A stretch of 51,152 nucleotides of DNA from Ophiocordyceps camponoti-saundersi (nom. inval.) (GCA_003339415.1 PDHQ01000251.1:1-51152); one strand, 5' to 3'; positions 22,691-34,600 are shown, counted from the stretch's first letter. Notes: generated by a model not told the origin, from the sequence alone. Numbers and translations are program-made.

Positions 22691-23689
22691 CCGGTAACCT
22701 TATAAAGCCCGTAAATAGCTATATCGCCGAGATAGAAGTTAGTCCTAGCGCTTAACGCCCCGCTTATCCTAAGGAAGTTTATTAGGCTCCCTAAATTAAC
22801 GTTCGAGGATATAGATAGCGATAATAAAAACGACTCCGAGACCTCTTCTAAGGACTTAACTTCTAAGAATAATAATAATAACTAGATTAAATCGTTAAAC
22901 TAAGTTATTAGCGCCGACCTAAGTAAGTTATAAAACTATAGCTAACTAGAAATATTATTATTAGTTTAAACTTTATATATTTTATTATAGACCCGATTAC
23001 TTTATTTATAAGCCACGCCCTTAGATTAATAAAATAGGCTATATATATATAGACTTAGATAGATTTTTATATAAATTATACTCTTACTTTTTACTATTAT
23101 CCCTTCGTCGATTCTAATCTTCTTTCCTTAACTACGGCTATTATAGAGACTGTACTTAATAGTCCCTAATAATTATAGAATAATCTAGTTACTAAACCTA
23201 TAACTAAATAACGCTTAAGTAGATAATACTAGCCTAGGCTATAGGTAGATAGGCTATTAGCGTTACTATTCCTAATATAGAGGAGAGTTTAGCGATAAGA
23301 AATTAATAATTCCGTTAATAAACGCTTAGTTATAGTATAGTTTAACGCTTATAGTATCACGCTTAGACCTTTAGTCCCGGATTACTTAAGAGAGGAGATT
23401 GCACGTATATTTTATACCTATCGTAATCTTAAGGGTCGGGATATACGCGATATGCCACCTATAGACTTATTCCTATATTATCCGAGGATTATACCGAGAA
23501 CTAAACTATAGTGCCGTAGCTAAAAGAAGAGATAGAGTGCCCTAGAATAATACTAGATAAATAAAATTATTCGTAAGAATATTAACTTAGGAATCTATAA
23601 GTATATAGTAGCGGCTAATAGTAAGTTAAGCTAATAGTTAGCGGAACCTATTATAGTAGTTAAGGACGAGTCTAACTTATAAGCTAAAA

Positions 23690-26500
23690 TACGATTAATA
23701 ATTAACTATTATAACGTTAACGAAGACTTACTAAGTATTACTATCCCGTTACTATCGGAGCTTTATAATAGACTCTTAGATCTAAGAATAGGTTTATTTA
23801 GTATATTTAACTTAAAGTATAGCTACTAGGCTATACCTATCGTATCTAAATTACGCTACGTTCTAGCGTTTTAAATCCCTAGTTTTTCCTAATTATAGCC
23901 TATAAAGCTCCCTTAGGGGACCTAATCCGTAGCTTATAGCTTTACCGAAATAATAAAGCTAGTATTTAGAGCTATACCTAAACCTCTGCCCGAACTATCT
24001 CTACTAGCGGTCCTTACTAAAGGCTATTATATCGCGCCTCTTAATAACTATATAAACGATATCTTCTTAAAATATACTATATTCGAGGAATAATAAGCGT
24101 TTATTAGGGACTACTTTCTGCTTAGATTATTATAGGCCTTACTCTAGCTAAGTTTTAAGAAGGTTTTTCTTAGTATAATAGAAATCCTAGTAGTAAGATA
24201 GACGTATTATATAGGTAGACGGATTATAATTAAGCTTAGGAGGCTTTAGAAAATCTAAGAATAGCCGGTGCTAACGAATTAGAGGTAAGTTAGGGTATTT
24301 CTTAGAGTAATCGGACCCTGCCGGAGATAGATAGTTAATTACGCGGAGTTCTCCCGACTATTAACGCGACTTACTAGAAATATTCCCTTCTTATAAGGGC
24401 TATCTAAGGCTTTATCCTTCACGATCCTTAAGTCTCTCGCCGAAGTAATAATAGCTATTTACGGGCCTTAACTTAATAAGCCGGTACTTATATATATAGA
24501 TACTTTAAAATTCGGAGCAGGCTACGTTATCTTATAGTAATAAGGAGATAGCTTAGTGCCGATTTTATACGACTCCTTTCTCTTTACGAAGATATAGCGT
24601 AACTATAGAATATATAAGCGGGAACTTTATACTTTAGTCGAATTCTGCCGTCGCTACTAATATCTATTCCGTATAGTAGATAAATTAACTATCTTTATAG
24701 ACCACTTCCCTATTATATAGTTCTTAATTTCTAAAGGTTATAAAAGTATCTACGCTTAATAGGTAACTAAGCTACGGCTACTAAATATTAAGATTACCTA
24801 CGTTAAGGGTTCGCGAAACTAGGCTACGGATAGTTTATCTAGGACAATCTTCCTATCTAACGAATATTAAGCTGCGGATATTATAGACTAGGGAATAGTT
24901 AATACTAATACCGGACTATAGAAATAGAAAGATAGCCTATAAAGCTATAAGGCGCTCCTTAAATACTTAGCGGGTATGCCCCTTAAGAAACTACCTACTA
25001 ATAAGACGGGTAACCCTTTACTATAACTAACTACGCTCTAATAGAATACCTTATTAGCCTTATAAACCTAGGAAAAATAAGATAATAAAACCCGAGTAAA
25101 CCTCCGAGTAGCTATAGCACTCGTAAGAGAGGTAGATAGGATATCGAGGCTATTAGACTATTATATAGACTACTATTACGTAAATATAGTTAATTAGCTA
25201 TAATATAGTAAGGTTCCTAATAAACTTAATCGTATCTCGGCAAATCGTATTAGACGATAGGCGGTATCTTTTAAATAGTTAATATAAACGAATACCCTAT
25301 TATATAAAGGGAGTTATTTAACTAAGTAGCAGAGATACCTTCTCCGATACGAGATCCCGTAAGCACTCTATTAAGCTTATAACTTAAGTAGCTACTTTAA
25401 GCTAGATACTACGCGTCGACGACTCTATATATATATTTTCTAGCCTAGCATAGCTTAGGATATTATATCCTATATAGTAAGTTATAGAGAATATACTTTA
25501 TATTCTAACCGAAAGCCGAAAGCGCCGGATTAGCTAATTTATATTTTAGCACCTTTCTAGGTCCTTACTATAGACTATATAAAACTATTCCTAATAGCTG
25601 CAGATAGGACTAAATTTATACTAGTATTAGTCGACTATTTCTCTCGTTTTATATAGCTTATAGCCTGCCGAATAACGGGAGCCTCGGAGACTATTATTAG
25701 GCTAAGGAATTAGCTAAACTTTATTACGATTATACTTATAGCTATCTACTCCGACCTAGGTTCTACCTTTTTATTAAGGGAAGTTTTAGCTTTCTTAACG
25801 GTAAGAGATATACTTTAAGTAATAGCGCTATCTAAGTTATATTATAGTATAAGTTTAGTTAAGGTAATAAATAAGATCTTTTAATAACTTTTAAAAAGAT
25901 TATAGCCTCCTAAGAATACTTAGTCCGAATATCTGCTAATAGTTATACGGTAACTTAACTATAGGGTTATTAGGACCTTAGGCTACTTACTTACTAAAGT
26001 GCTTTACGGAACGGCATAGACTAGTCTAAACCTATTTTAATCTATAAGATTATTACGTGAAGCTTTAAGATTAGGGGAGCAGGTAGAATAGCCCTTATAA
26101 GGGAGATATACTAACCTTATTATAGAATTTATAAGCTAAGCTAAATACCGGAGATAGGCAGCTAGAGGTAAGTTTAACGAGATTATATATTATAGGATAT
26201 CTATTTACGATAAAAGAGATAAATTTAGTTTAACCCCTAGTATATAGGTTTATCTAGCTATAGACGGAGCTATTAGGAAACTTAAGCTAACGTAGATTAG
26301 GCCGTTCGAGCTATATTACTAGGTTAGGAGGATATCCTAAATATTAAGGTATATTAACTATTCGTCTATTAAAGGGGCCTAGGGGCTATTATTCTATAAG
26401 GACTCGCTAAAGAAATACTATAACTAACCTAACTATTTAAGGCCTAATAACTAGCTATTACCTAGTAAGCCGGTAGGCCTACGGAAACTTTAAGTATAAC
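23690..26500 (+). pseudogene. Gypsy reverse transcriptase - RNase H - integrase, RIP-dead
   Basis: The order is RT (RLIINYYNVNEDLL, PLLSELYNRLLDLRIGLFSIFNLKYSY), active-site box YIND at 24049-24060 (YxDD in live elements), then LSFKKVFLS. RNase H lies at about 24480-24740 (DSFLFTKI, RNYRIYKRELYTLVEFCRRY). The integrase zinc finger is at about 25380-25520 (HFKLDTTRRRL-type, then the Cys pair degraded to Tyr). The integrase core is at about 25560-25900 (FILVLVDYFSRFI, then AIYSDLGSTF), and near 26290 there is a GPF-like module (KLT.IRPFELYY.VRR). All are in one frame, interrupted by TAA/TAG only. Confidence 0.88.
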
Positions 26501-26782
26501 TACGTTATTTTCCTTCCTCTTTTCCTTTATATACTTTTCTTTTCCCTACTTTATAGTTTCGTAACCTTACCTTCTTATCCTCCCGTAATATCTACCTTTT
26601 AACTAACTACGCACTATAATAGGACTGCACTATCGTGCACCCTTGTTTTTCGAGCCTTTTTATAACTTATCTATATTTTTCTTACCCTTTTCTTCTCTAA
26701 GATAGCCCCGCGACTATCTAAGGGTAAGGCCCTTATAACGAGTATATCCTAGGATATAAGAACCCGAGAAGAAATATCTAGC

Positions 26783-28483
26783 TATATTTCCGATAACGAA
26801 AATATACTATGCTAACTATCGGGCGAACTCGATATCTATAGTAAAGATAAGAACTTTCGAGGAACGTTATTTAAAGTATTTTATAAGGATTATCACGATA
26901 GGAAGCGTCCTATCCGCCCGGATAAATATATCTTACCTATAAGAATACTATATAACTACTTCCTTTAGTCGTAGGATACGAACTTTATTTTCCGTAAGCT
27001 AGGATAAAATGCTAAAAGGGAGCCGACGGACAAGCACCCTTTGCCTCTACTAGTAGATAATAATAAGCTAGCTGCTAAGGCGGCCCCTATATAGGCAGCT
27101 TCTAAAGTAAAATTTAACTAGGTATACGCCTACCTTACCTATAATTACCGCCTTAAATAGATTAAGATCTTAAAATCTTAGAAGAAAGTAATAAATTATA
27201 CGATTAAGCTAGCTAATAATAACTTTAAAAATAAAGCCTAAGATAGCTAATAGGTAGCTTAGCTAGTCGTTAGGATAATATAGACGAAGGCAGAAAATAA
27301 TAAGGTTATACCTTATATTGCTAAGTTATAGGGTATCTCCGAAGCGGAGGCCTTCGAGTTATAGTACCTACTTATATACCTATATACCCTAAAGGAGCTA
27401 TTCCTTATTACTAACGACGTTGGCACTATATTCTTTATCCTAGCCCGGACGCCTCCGCAAGACTTCTATAGCTTAATATTTAAGGTTAACGAATATGTCC
27501 GATACCCTCCTAATAACCTTCTAATTAATAGCATAACGGAAGTTTAAATCGGATACTTTAGACGTTAGATCTATCGGGCGGTATTACGCTAGATTTATTA
27601 TATATTATACCCGGCGTCGGGTAATAAGATAAAGATACGTCTAGCGCTAATAAAAACTACTAAGCGGATCGATAACTTATAGACTAACCTAAGTCCCGAT
27701 ATTAATACTATATAAGCTATAGTAGCTCCTACTAAGTCGTTAAATACTAGCTAAGGTATGCTAAAACGATTACTTAATAATACGGCATAGGATAACGTAG
27801 ACTATTAGGTAGCTATATAGTATAAGCGATAAAAACTACTAGCCTAAAAGCCGCTACCGAAGATATCGGCTATAGTATTATTATTATCGCTAGCGATAGC
27901 TACTAAGATAACGCCTATAACTAAAGGTTATATAACGAAATAGATAAGCTATTCTAAATAGGGCGTATTAACCTAGACCCCTATAGTCGATAAGGCTCCT
28001 CCTATCGCTATTTCTAATTCTAACTCTTCCTTAGATAATAGTTAAGTTATTAACTAACGAATAGATAATATTTTTATAGAGATTACCGCTACTAAGCTAA
28101 CGGTAGTAGCTAAATTAACGGTAGTTAAACTAATAGTAATAAGAGCTATTAATAATAATAATAACTAGACCGATTAGGCGACTATTAGAGATAATAGAGA
28201 GGACGGGGAGATATTTATAACTAGAATATAAAAGAAGATTAACGCTCTCTTTAAAGTTAATAACCTTAAACCTAGATATTTATTACCTCTTACCGAGTAG
28301 ATAATAAAGGTTAACGATAGGCTCTAAGCACTTAAGGAGGAAAATAGTAAGCTGCGAAAGGAACTTCGTAATAATTAGGTTCTCTTTAAATAGACCCTAG
28401 ATATTATTAAGGTATTAACGAAGCCTAACCGGAAGACTCTATTTATAAAATCTTTATCTATAGTAGGATCTGGCGAGGTCTAA
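26783..28483 (+). pseudogene. Third reading frame downstream of Gypsy integrase, unknown product
   Basis: One frame can be followed for about 566 codons from 26783 to a final TAA at 28481-28483 without a frame change. It is interrupted only by TAA/TAG codons of RIP type. The text looks protein-like. The N-terminal third is basic and aromatic (FRGTLFKVFYKDYHDRKRP, IRPDKYILPIRILYNYF, REPTDKHPLPLLVD). The middle has LKELFLITNDVGTIFFIL. A low-complexity Ser/Asn stretch precedes a C-terminal heptad-like helix (LKEENSKLRKELRNN). I recognise no family; it is neither a clear envelope protein nor a chromodomain. It could be an accessory ORF of this element family. Confidence 0.45.
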
Positions 28484-28608
28484 TTATTTACTTAGTTATT
28501 ATAGCCTATTTATTCCCTTCCTATTTATTATTTTGCTTTTTATCCTCTCTTTTATCTATTTCACTTTTAGACCTTAATTTATTACTTTAGTATTAGTAAT
28601 AGACTAGC

Positions 28609-28812
28609 TAGAGGGGGAAGGTTAAAAGGGGATTACGTTATTCTAGTTATATAACTAATATTTGCTTAACTGCCTATATAGGGGGGTAGTTATTCCTAGA
28701 GGATATATATATATATTAATTAACGAGGGCACTTATTAATCTTCGTGTTGAGCCTATTTCTTATGCCTGTGATTGGTTTATTTGATCCCTCTATCGTCAG
28801 CCTGTCTAGCTA
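28609..28812 (+). repeat. Gypsy 3' LTR
   Basis: This is the direct-repeat partner of 19506-19709. Here the inner (left) ~80 bp are RIP-converted and the outer (right) ~70 bp keep the original TpG/CpA sites, the mirror image of the 5' LTR. Confidence 0.93.
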
Positions 28813-29189
28813 CCTTGTACGGATTATGTACGGATTATGTAAGTATGTATTTACAGCCTTCAAGGCTTGGCTACTGTTGATGCTTTCAATTCCCTCCCTC
28901 CCTTTCCCCCCCCTTTTTCACTCCATGACGTCGACGTCTCTATCACATTCACGCATATGTATAACATAAGGGTCGGAAGGTGCCTCCCTTGTAGACAAAA
29001 TATGGATAAAGTGTGAGAAATAAGACCCAAAAGCCTAAAGGAGAAATAGTCGTTGTAGTTATGCTATGGGTATATATCTAAGCGGTTAGATTAAAGCGTC
29101 ATTATTCATATTTATTACCTGTGATTGTGAAGAGGATACCGCTCTTTCCTGCATTTTCGGATGAGACTGGAGATAATCCATCTACAACT
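28813..29189. other. Intergenic, Gypsy edge to TSR1 3' end
   Basis: This is ordinary, unmutated DNA with no gene, containing the likely TSR1 3' UTR on the minus strand. Composition returns to normal inside the last 70 bp of the LTR, not at its end. Confidence 0.5.
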
Positions 29190-31742
29190 CTATATGCTAC
29201 CACTCGTACTCCCAATATTCATAAACCCTCTTTCCTTCAGGAGACGCCCTTCTAGCAGCGTCGACTCGCGCGGCCACACGCGCTTGTAGAGGCTGACGCC
29301 CACGGCATCCTGCGGGTTGACGCGGCCGTCAAAGGTAGCCTTGAAGTAGCCATGCGTGCCAAGAGGTTCCTTGATGAAGCCGGAGCGGCCCCTCCTCGTC
29401 CACAGAGGCAAAGCCTTGAACCACTCCACGTCCTCCCTGCTAAAGAACATGTAGCGGACCGTAACGACCTTCTTGTGGATGTGGAAGGGATGGCCGGTGA
29501 GGATGATCCTCTTGGCGACGACGCGCGACGTCGACGGCGGCAGCGCCGTGCCCGTCCCGACGAGCGAGAGCCCCGGCCCGTCGGCCGTCCGCTTAAAGTA
29601 CAGCACCGGCACGGCGCCCCAGGTGACGGGGCCGACGAAGGTGGCCACGGCCGACTGGCCCGGGTGGAGGAAACGGCAGTACTTGTGCACGTCGTTGGAC
29701 GTCGAGCCGGACTGCGACAGGATGGGACGGACCACCATCCGCCTGGGCCCGCACTGCACCACGAGCTCGTCCTTGGATTTTAGGGAGCCGCTGTTGGCGT
29801 CGTCGGCCGATAGGTTGATGAGGTAGTTGACTGCCGTCTTCTTGTTCTCGTGCCGGAGGAGGCTGGCGACGGTCAGGGGCTGGCTCGGGTCCCAGCCGGG
29901 AGGCGGCCGCACGTGCTCGACGTAGACGCGGACTCGCGTGCCGGGCGCGACGCCTCCGACGAGCGCCTCGCGCGTCGCTCGCGACCGGGAGGACTGGTAG
30001 TCGGGGATCCGGAGGAGACGCCTCCACCACGCCGGCTCGTGCGCCCGATCCTCGTCCTCTTGCCAGACGCTGGTCCGCAGGCTCTTTAAGCCGCGATAGC
30101 GGGCTAGCCGCTCTCGAGCCACGACGTTTGGCTGGAGTTCCAGCTCGTCTGGGAATTCCTTGTCGTCTGTCTCGTCCCGTTTCCGAGCTCGGTAGCGGGC
30201 CAGCTGCTGGGCGTCTTCGTCCTCGTCAGGTTCTTCCATCGTCACCGACATGGGATACTCTGACGGGCCGGCTTCAGTTGGTTCGGGCGCCGCGTAGCCC
30301 TCGAGACCGTCCTCGACACCAACCACGTCGTCCGGGTTGGCACTACCTGCGTCGCCCATTTCGATGTCGTCCAAATCTGACCCCGAGTCCGAGACGTCTT
30401 CGAGATACCACGCCGCTTGATAGCTAGACGTGCCTTTGGGTAGCCGCCTTTTGGCCGATTGCCTCTTTGCCTCTTCTTCCTCCTCGTCAGAAAAGTAATG
30501 GTGATCATCTAAAAGCACGCCCTTTTTCGTTGAAGTGACGGCCGATTGTGAGCCTTCTTCGTCATATGATTCCATGAACACGTCTTCGGGGGCGAGCTGA
30601 TCCAAGTTATCCTGATCTTCGGACGGTTCGGCCAGAAGCGTGTTCTCGCCACTGTTCTCAGCCATCGCCTCACCCCGTTTTGCGTCCTGGAGGAGGGGAG
30701 CCGCGACGATTTTGCGTATCTTAAAGGCGCCCCAGTCGCCGATTTGGACCAAGCGATCGGCATTCAATGCACGGCCTCGGACTACACCAGTGATGATTGC
30801 GCAATCAGAAAAGTCTGGACGCCAGCGGACGTCTTCAGCCAGCATCCAGCTTCTTTCGTCTCTCCACCGCACACCCTTGGGTGTCGTGCTGCAGAGGGAG
30901 CGCATTAGGTTGGAGCACTCTTGCCTGCTGTCCAGACTGTAGACCTTGTCCTGCTCTGGGTGAAAGTGGGTGATGAAAGACTTGAGAGAGCCTAGGGTGG
31001 CTTGCTTCTGCTTCGCAGACTCCAAGTTATCGAGGCCTTGCACGACGGTGAAAAGGGTCGACAAGCCCTGACCCTCGACACTGCGAAGGATGAGCTCCCC
31101 AAGTGCATCAACCTCTTCAGTGGGGGAAAGGATAACGACGACAAAGTCCGCTACCCGTGCAGCGTCTAGGCAAGAGTCAAGGTCGCGTTTGAGCGGAACA
31201 TATTGGAGTTTCTGTTTGAAGCGATCGATCGCGACCCGAGTGTTACCGTCGGAGATGTCGGCCTCAATGTCTAGGCTCTCGTTGAGGCGTTGGATTGCGG
31301 CCTTGGCGTCGCCGTCTGCACAGAGAGGAATGACACTGACAATGCGAGGCGCACCATCTCGGCCGGAGAATATGGACGTCTCCTTCATGTGTTCCTTATG
31401 TTTGAATAGCCGAAGCTGCTTGGCCTGGTTGCGACGACCTAGCTTGGACATGACCTGCTGATGAGGAGTCTTTCGCTGACCACGTTCATTGGGAACTCGA
31501 CCTGAGAGAAGAGTTGAGTTAATCCACATTCTACTACCTTGATAGATATAAGAGCAGGTATTCATCTATGGGAGGCAATCGGGTCGACCTTTGGCGCGGT
31601 CCCTCAGTTCGTGCTTGGTTGCTGCCTTAGACTTGAATGGCTTATGCGCCACCTTGGTAGTTGGGCGGTGGGAGTGCGGAACAACTGCGGCAGGCGTTTT
31701 GCCGTCTCCCTCTGCCTTGAATCTGAAGGGAATCGAAGCCAT
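29190..31742 (-). CDS. TSR1: Ribosome maturation factor Tsr1
   Basis: Exons (minus) 31742-31589 and 31501-29190 give 821 aa. Tsr1 is a GTPase-like but catalytically inactive assembly factor of the pre-40S ribosome. The start MASIPFRF is followed by the family N-terminus (HRPTTKVAHKPFKSKAATKHELRDRAKG), and exon 2 continues RVPNERGQRKTPHQQVMSKLGRRNQAKQLR. Next come the degenerate GTPase-like domain (FVVVILSPTEEVDALGELIL), the AARP2CN part (DRLVQIGDWGAFKI), an acidic linker, and the C-terminal RIBIOP_C/DUF663 domain ending LYKRVWPRESTLLEGRLLKERGFMNIGS. The intron donor is AAAG/gtcgac, a weak donor, but exon 1 hits a stop soon after and no other GT precedes it. The gene is divergent with UTP7, another ribosome-biogenesis gene. 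Confidence 0.93.
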
Positions 31743-31980
31743 ATCGGGAGGTGATTGTCGATATCTCCAAGGTCCAGGTGAGTCTTGTCGGATGCGCTCA
31801 CATTCACATTATTGATACAACTTACAGGCGAATTTGTCGGTGGCCGTGGAGAAGTTTTCGTGCGGGGCAGGCACTGATAAGATAAGATAATATATCTTAT
31901 CGCTAGCCTGTATTTTTTTTAGTGACGTTCCCACCGATGGAGGACAATCTCTACCTCCTCGACTGATCAGAGCAGCGACC
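31743..31980. promoter_or_regulatory. Shared divergent promoter TSR1 / UTP7
   Basis: Only 238 bp separate the two start codons, so both ribosome-assembly genes must share this region. It contains a direct GATAAGATAAGATAATATATCTTATC block (about 31877-31902), that is, GATAA motifs facing both ways, and a T-run near 31912. Confidence 0.6.
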
Positions 31981-33692
31981 ATGGAGGAGCAAATACAAGA
32001 GAAGCGCGCTGAAAAAGGCGCAGAAGTGGTAATCGAGAAGAAGCGACTCGATCTTGTATCTCGATCCGACAAGAAACGGGCTCGACGGGTCAGGCAAGCC
32101 GAAAAGGTGTACGGCCGAGGGGAGAAAATCGACACCAAGCACATCAAAGACCGAAAGCTGCGGAGAAATCTCAAGACGCTTGAACAGAAAAACCAGGATG
32201 CGGCCTCAAAAGCAAAGGATGCCGAAATCCTCCTCGAAAACACGGGCGGCTTCCTCGAACCCGAGGGCGAACTCGAGAGAACGTATCAAGCGCGTCAAGA
32301 AGACATCGCAGCCAACGTTTCGATCGAGACTGCACAGAAGCGGTTCGATCTCCGTCTAGACCAGTTCGGACCTTACATGTGCGATTATACGCGCAATGGA
32401 CGGGACCTGCTTCTAGCTGGACGGAAGGGTCATGTCGCCACCATGGACTGGAGGAATGGCAAACTCATGTGCGAGATGCACTTGCAGGAGACCGTTCGGG
32501 ATATCTGTTGGCTTCACAACAATCAATACTTTGCTGTCGCGCAACGGAAACACGTCTACATCTACGATCGTCAAGGCATCGAGCTGCATTGTCTGAGGAA
32601 ATTCACCGACGTGTCTCACATGCAATTTCTACCATATCACTTCCTCCTCGCCACGATTGTGAGTTTCCTTTCCTTCATCATCTGCTCGGCTCGCCGGCTC
32701 CCCAATCCTGACGATAATAGGGAACCGGCGGATACCTCAAATACCAGGACACGGCGACCGGTCAGATGGTAGCCGAAATACCGACGCGGCTCGGTCCCTC
32801 CATGTCGATGACGCAGAACCCTTACAATGCAGTGCTTCATGTAGGCCACCAGAACGGAACAGTGACACTATGGTCGCCAAGCTCGCAGGAGCCGTTGGTG
32901 AAGCTGTTGGCGCACCGCGGTCCCGTCCGGTCCATGTCGATCGACCGCGAAGGTCGGTATATGGTCTCGACGGGGCAGGATCTCAAGATGGCTGTCTGGG
33001 ACATCAGGATGTTCAAGGAGGTCGGCAGCTACCGTCTTCGTCAACCGGCATCGTCGGTAGCCATCTCCGACACGGGCTTGACTGCTGTCGGATGGGGCAC
33101 CAACACGACCATCTGGAAGGGCTTGTTCAACAAGGATAAATCGGAGCAGGAGCATGTCTACTCTCCCTACATGAAGTGGGGAGGGGAGGGCAGTCGGATG
33201 GAGCGTCTTAAATGGTGCCCATTCGAAGATATCCTCGGCATAGGCCACGACCGCGGCTTCTCATCCATCATCGTTCCGGGCGCGGGTGAGGCCAACTTTG
33301 ACGCCTTCGAAGCAAACCCCTTCGAGACGGTCAAGCAGCGACAGGAGTCGGAAGTCAAGGGCCTCTTGAACAAGCTGCAGCCCAACATGATCGCCCTCGA
33401 CCCCAACTTCATCGGCGCCCTAGACCAGCGGTCCGATCTGCAGAAAATGGCAGACAGAGAGCCGGATGCGTCCGCCGCCAAGGTCGCCGACGAGATCCGC
33501 AACAAGGCCAGAGGCAGGAATGGCGCCCTCAGCAAGTACCTCAGGAAACAGAGGAAGAAGAACATCATCGACGAGAAGAGACTGGTCGTCGACCAGATCT
33601 GGGAGGAGCAGCGGCGAAAGAGAGAACAGAAGCGCGAGGAAGTAGAAGCAGATCTAGGGCCGGCTCTGTCGCGGTTTGTAAGGAGAAACTGA
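31981..33692 (+). CDS. UTP7: U3 snoRNP protein Utp7 (WDR46-like)
   Basis: Exons 31981-32658 and 32721-33692 give 549 aa. Utp7 belongs to the small-subunit processome in the nucleolus and is needed for 18S rRNA maturation. A basic, coiled N-terminus (about 1-110: RADKKRARRVRQAEKVYGRG-like) precedes a WD40 propeller (about 130-400: HVATMDWRNGKLMCEM, HNNQYFAVAQRKHVYIYD, GTVTLWSPSSQEPLVKLLAHRGPV, STGQDLKMAVWD). The BING4CT signature follows (NPFETVKQRQESEVKGLL, NMIALDPNFIGALD), then a Lys/Arg-rich tail. The 62-nt intron (gtgagt..ctgacgataatag) joins ATI to GTGGYLKYQD. All expected parts are present and the length is normal. Confidence 0.95.
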
Positions 33693-33849
33693 GACGTTTT
33701 GCGAACGAGTCTTGCCGCCGTATATACCCGTTTCCTGGGAATGGAATACTCAGTATGAGACTTGTCTTTCTTTATTCACGTGGGCTAAATATGTCCGGTC
33801 ATGTCTATCGTACAAGTGACATTTTCATCGTGATCAGAACAAAGGCAAG

Positions 33850-34600
33850 CTACAACAGCTTAAGATGACCCGTAATTTGATCGATGGCACTCTTGGGCGC
33901 AGGTCCAATGCCGAGGACGGTCAAGCTCCCAGCTTCGATCTGGGTACGGCCCGCATCCTGCACGATCTCCGCGACGAGGCCGGCGGCGAGAGCCTTTTGG
34001 CGCAAGTCACGGACCTCTTCCTCGCTCTTGGCCTGTAGGGCGATCTTGGCCTGGCCGTTTTCCTCCCATCGGGTTAGGATCCTGCCCAGGGGCGAGGTCG
34101 GGGTTGCGCGGGCGAGTTTCTTGTAACAGGCGAGGGTTGCGTGGGAGCATTGAGCTGCCGTCTTGCCTGATTCTTTTATGTAAGTCAAGGTCTTCTGATT
34201 TGAAGGGGCTAATAGATGAGGTAAGTTAAAAGATAGGGGGCAATATTCCTTTCCCACCTTTGGTCATGCCCAGATCAGTCCTCACGACCAAAACGAGCTT
34301 ACACTCATCATCCAGCGGCGCAGAAGCCACGGCCTCCTTCTCAAAGCGAAGACCCTGCTTCCTATCCGCAGCCCTTCCATTAGCCCAATTAGGCGCATGG
34401 TCAAGCAGAGACTGATCCTCGTCGATGTCGCTCTCGTCGCTCTCGACCGGGTCGCCGAGGTTACGCTGTCGTTCGGCCGTCAGCGCGGGGGAGATGAGGT
34501 ATCCGCGTGAGGTGAAGACGCCGAAGAGGAAGCCGGTGACGAAGGTGGCCAGCGCCGTCGTCAGGATCGCGCCTGTTTGGGCTCCTTGGTCGGGCGCCAT
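33850..34600 (-). CDS. PTH2: Peptidyl-tRNA hydrolase 2 (Pth2), membrane-anchored
   Basis: Exons (minus) 34600-34258 and 34166-33850 give 219 aa. Pth2 releases peptides from peptidyl-tRNAs that fall off ribosomes. Residues about 8-30 form a transmembrane segment (AILTTALATFVTGFLFGVF), matching the outer-mitochondrial-membrane anchor of yeast and human Pth2. An acidic linker (VESDESDIDEDQ) follows. The catalytic domain is complete: [30 protein letters not shown], then GQAKIALQAKSEEEV, and AGRTQIEAGSLTVLGIGPAPKSAIDQITGHLKLL at the end. The 91-nt intron splits the GMTKG / KTAAQ active-site loop at the usual place. The gene is convergent with UTP7 (157 bp between stops) and divergent from NRK1. 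Confidence 0.95.

Larger units (their letters stand above)
19506..28812 (+). mobile_element. Complete Ty3/Gypsy LTR retrotransposon, RIP-inactivated
   Basis: The element has 204-bp direct LTRs at 19506-19709 and 28609-28812. Between them, on the plus strand, are gag with a CCHC knuckle, retropepsin, reverse transcriptase, RNase H, an integrase with an HHCC-type zinc finger, and a further long frame (26783-28483). Gag and protease share one frame and RT to integrase another. All reading frames are broken by TAA/TAG stops explained by CpA-to-TpA change, so the element cannot act by itself. The target-site duplication cannot be fixed, because TAGCT flanks both LTRs on both sides. Confidence 0.92.

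Noticed and set aside
19506..28812. A defined target-site duplication for the Gypsy element
   Set aside because: TAGCT occurs on both sides of both LTRs, so the boundary and the duplication cannot be told apart from the sequence alone.
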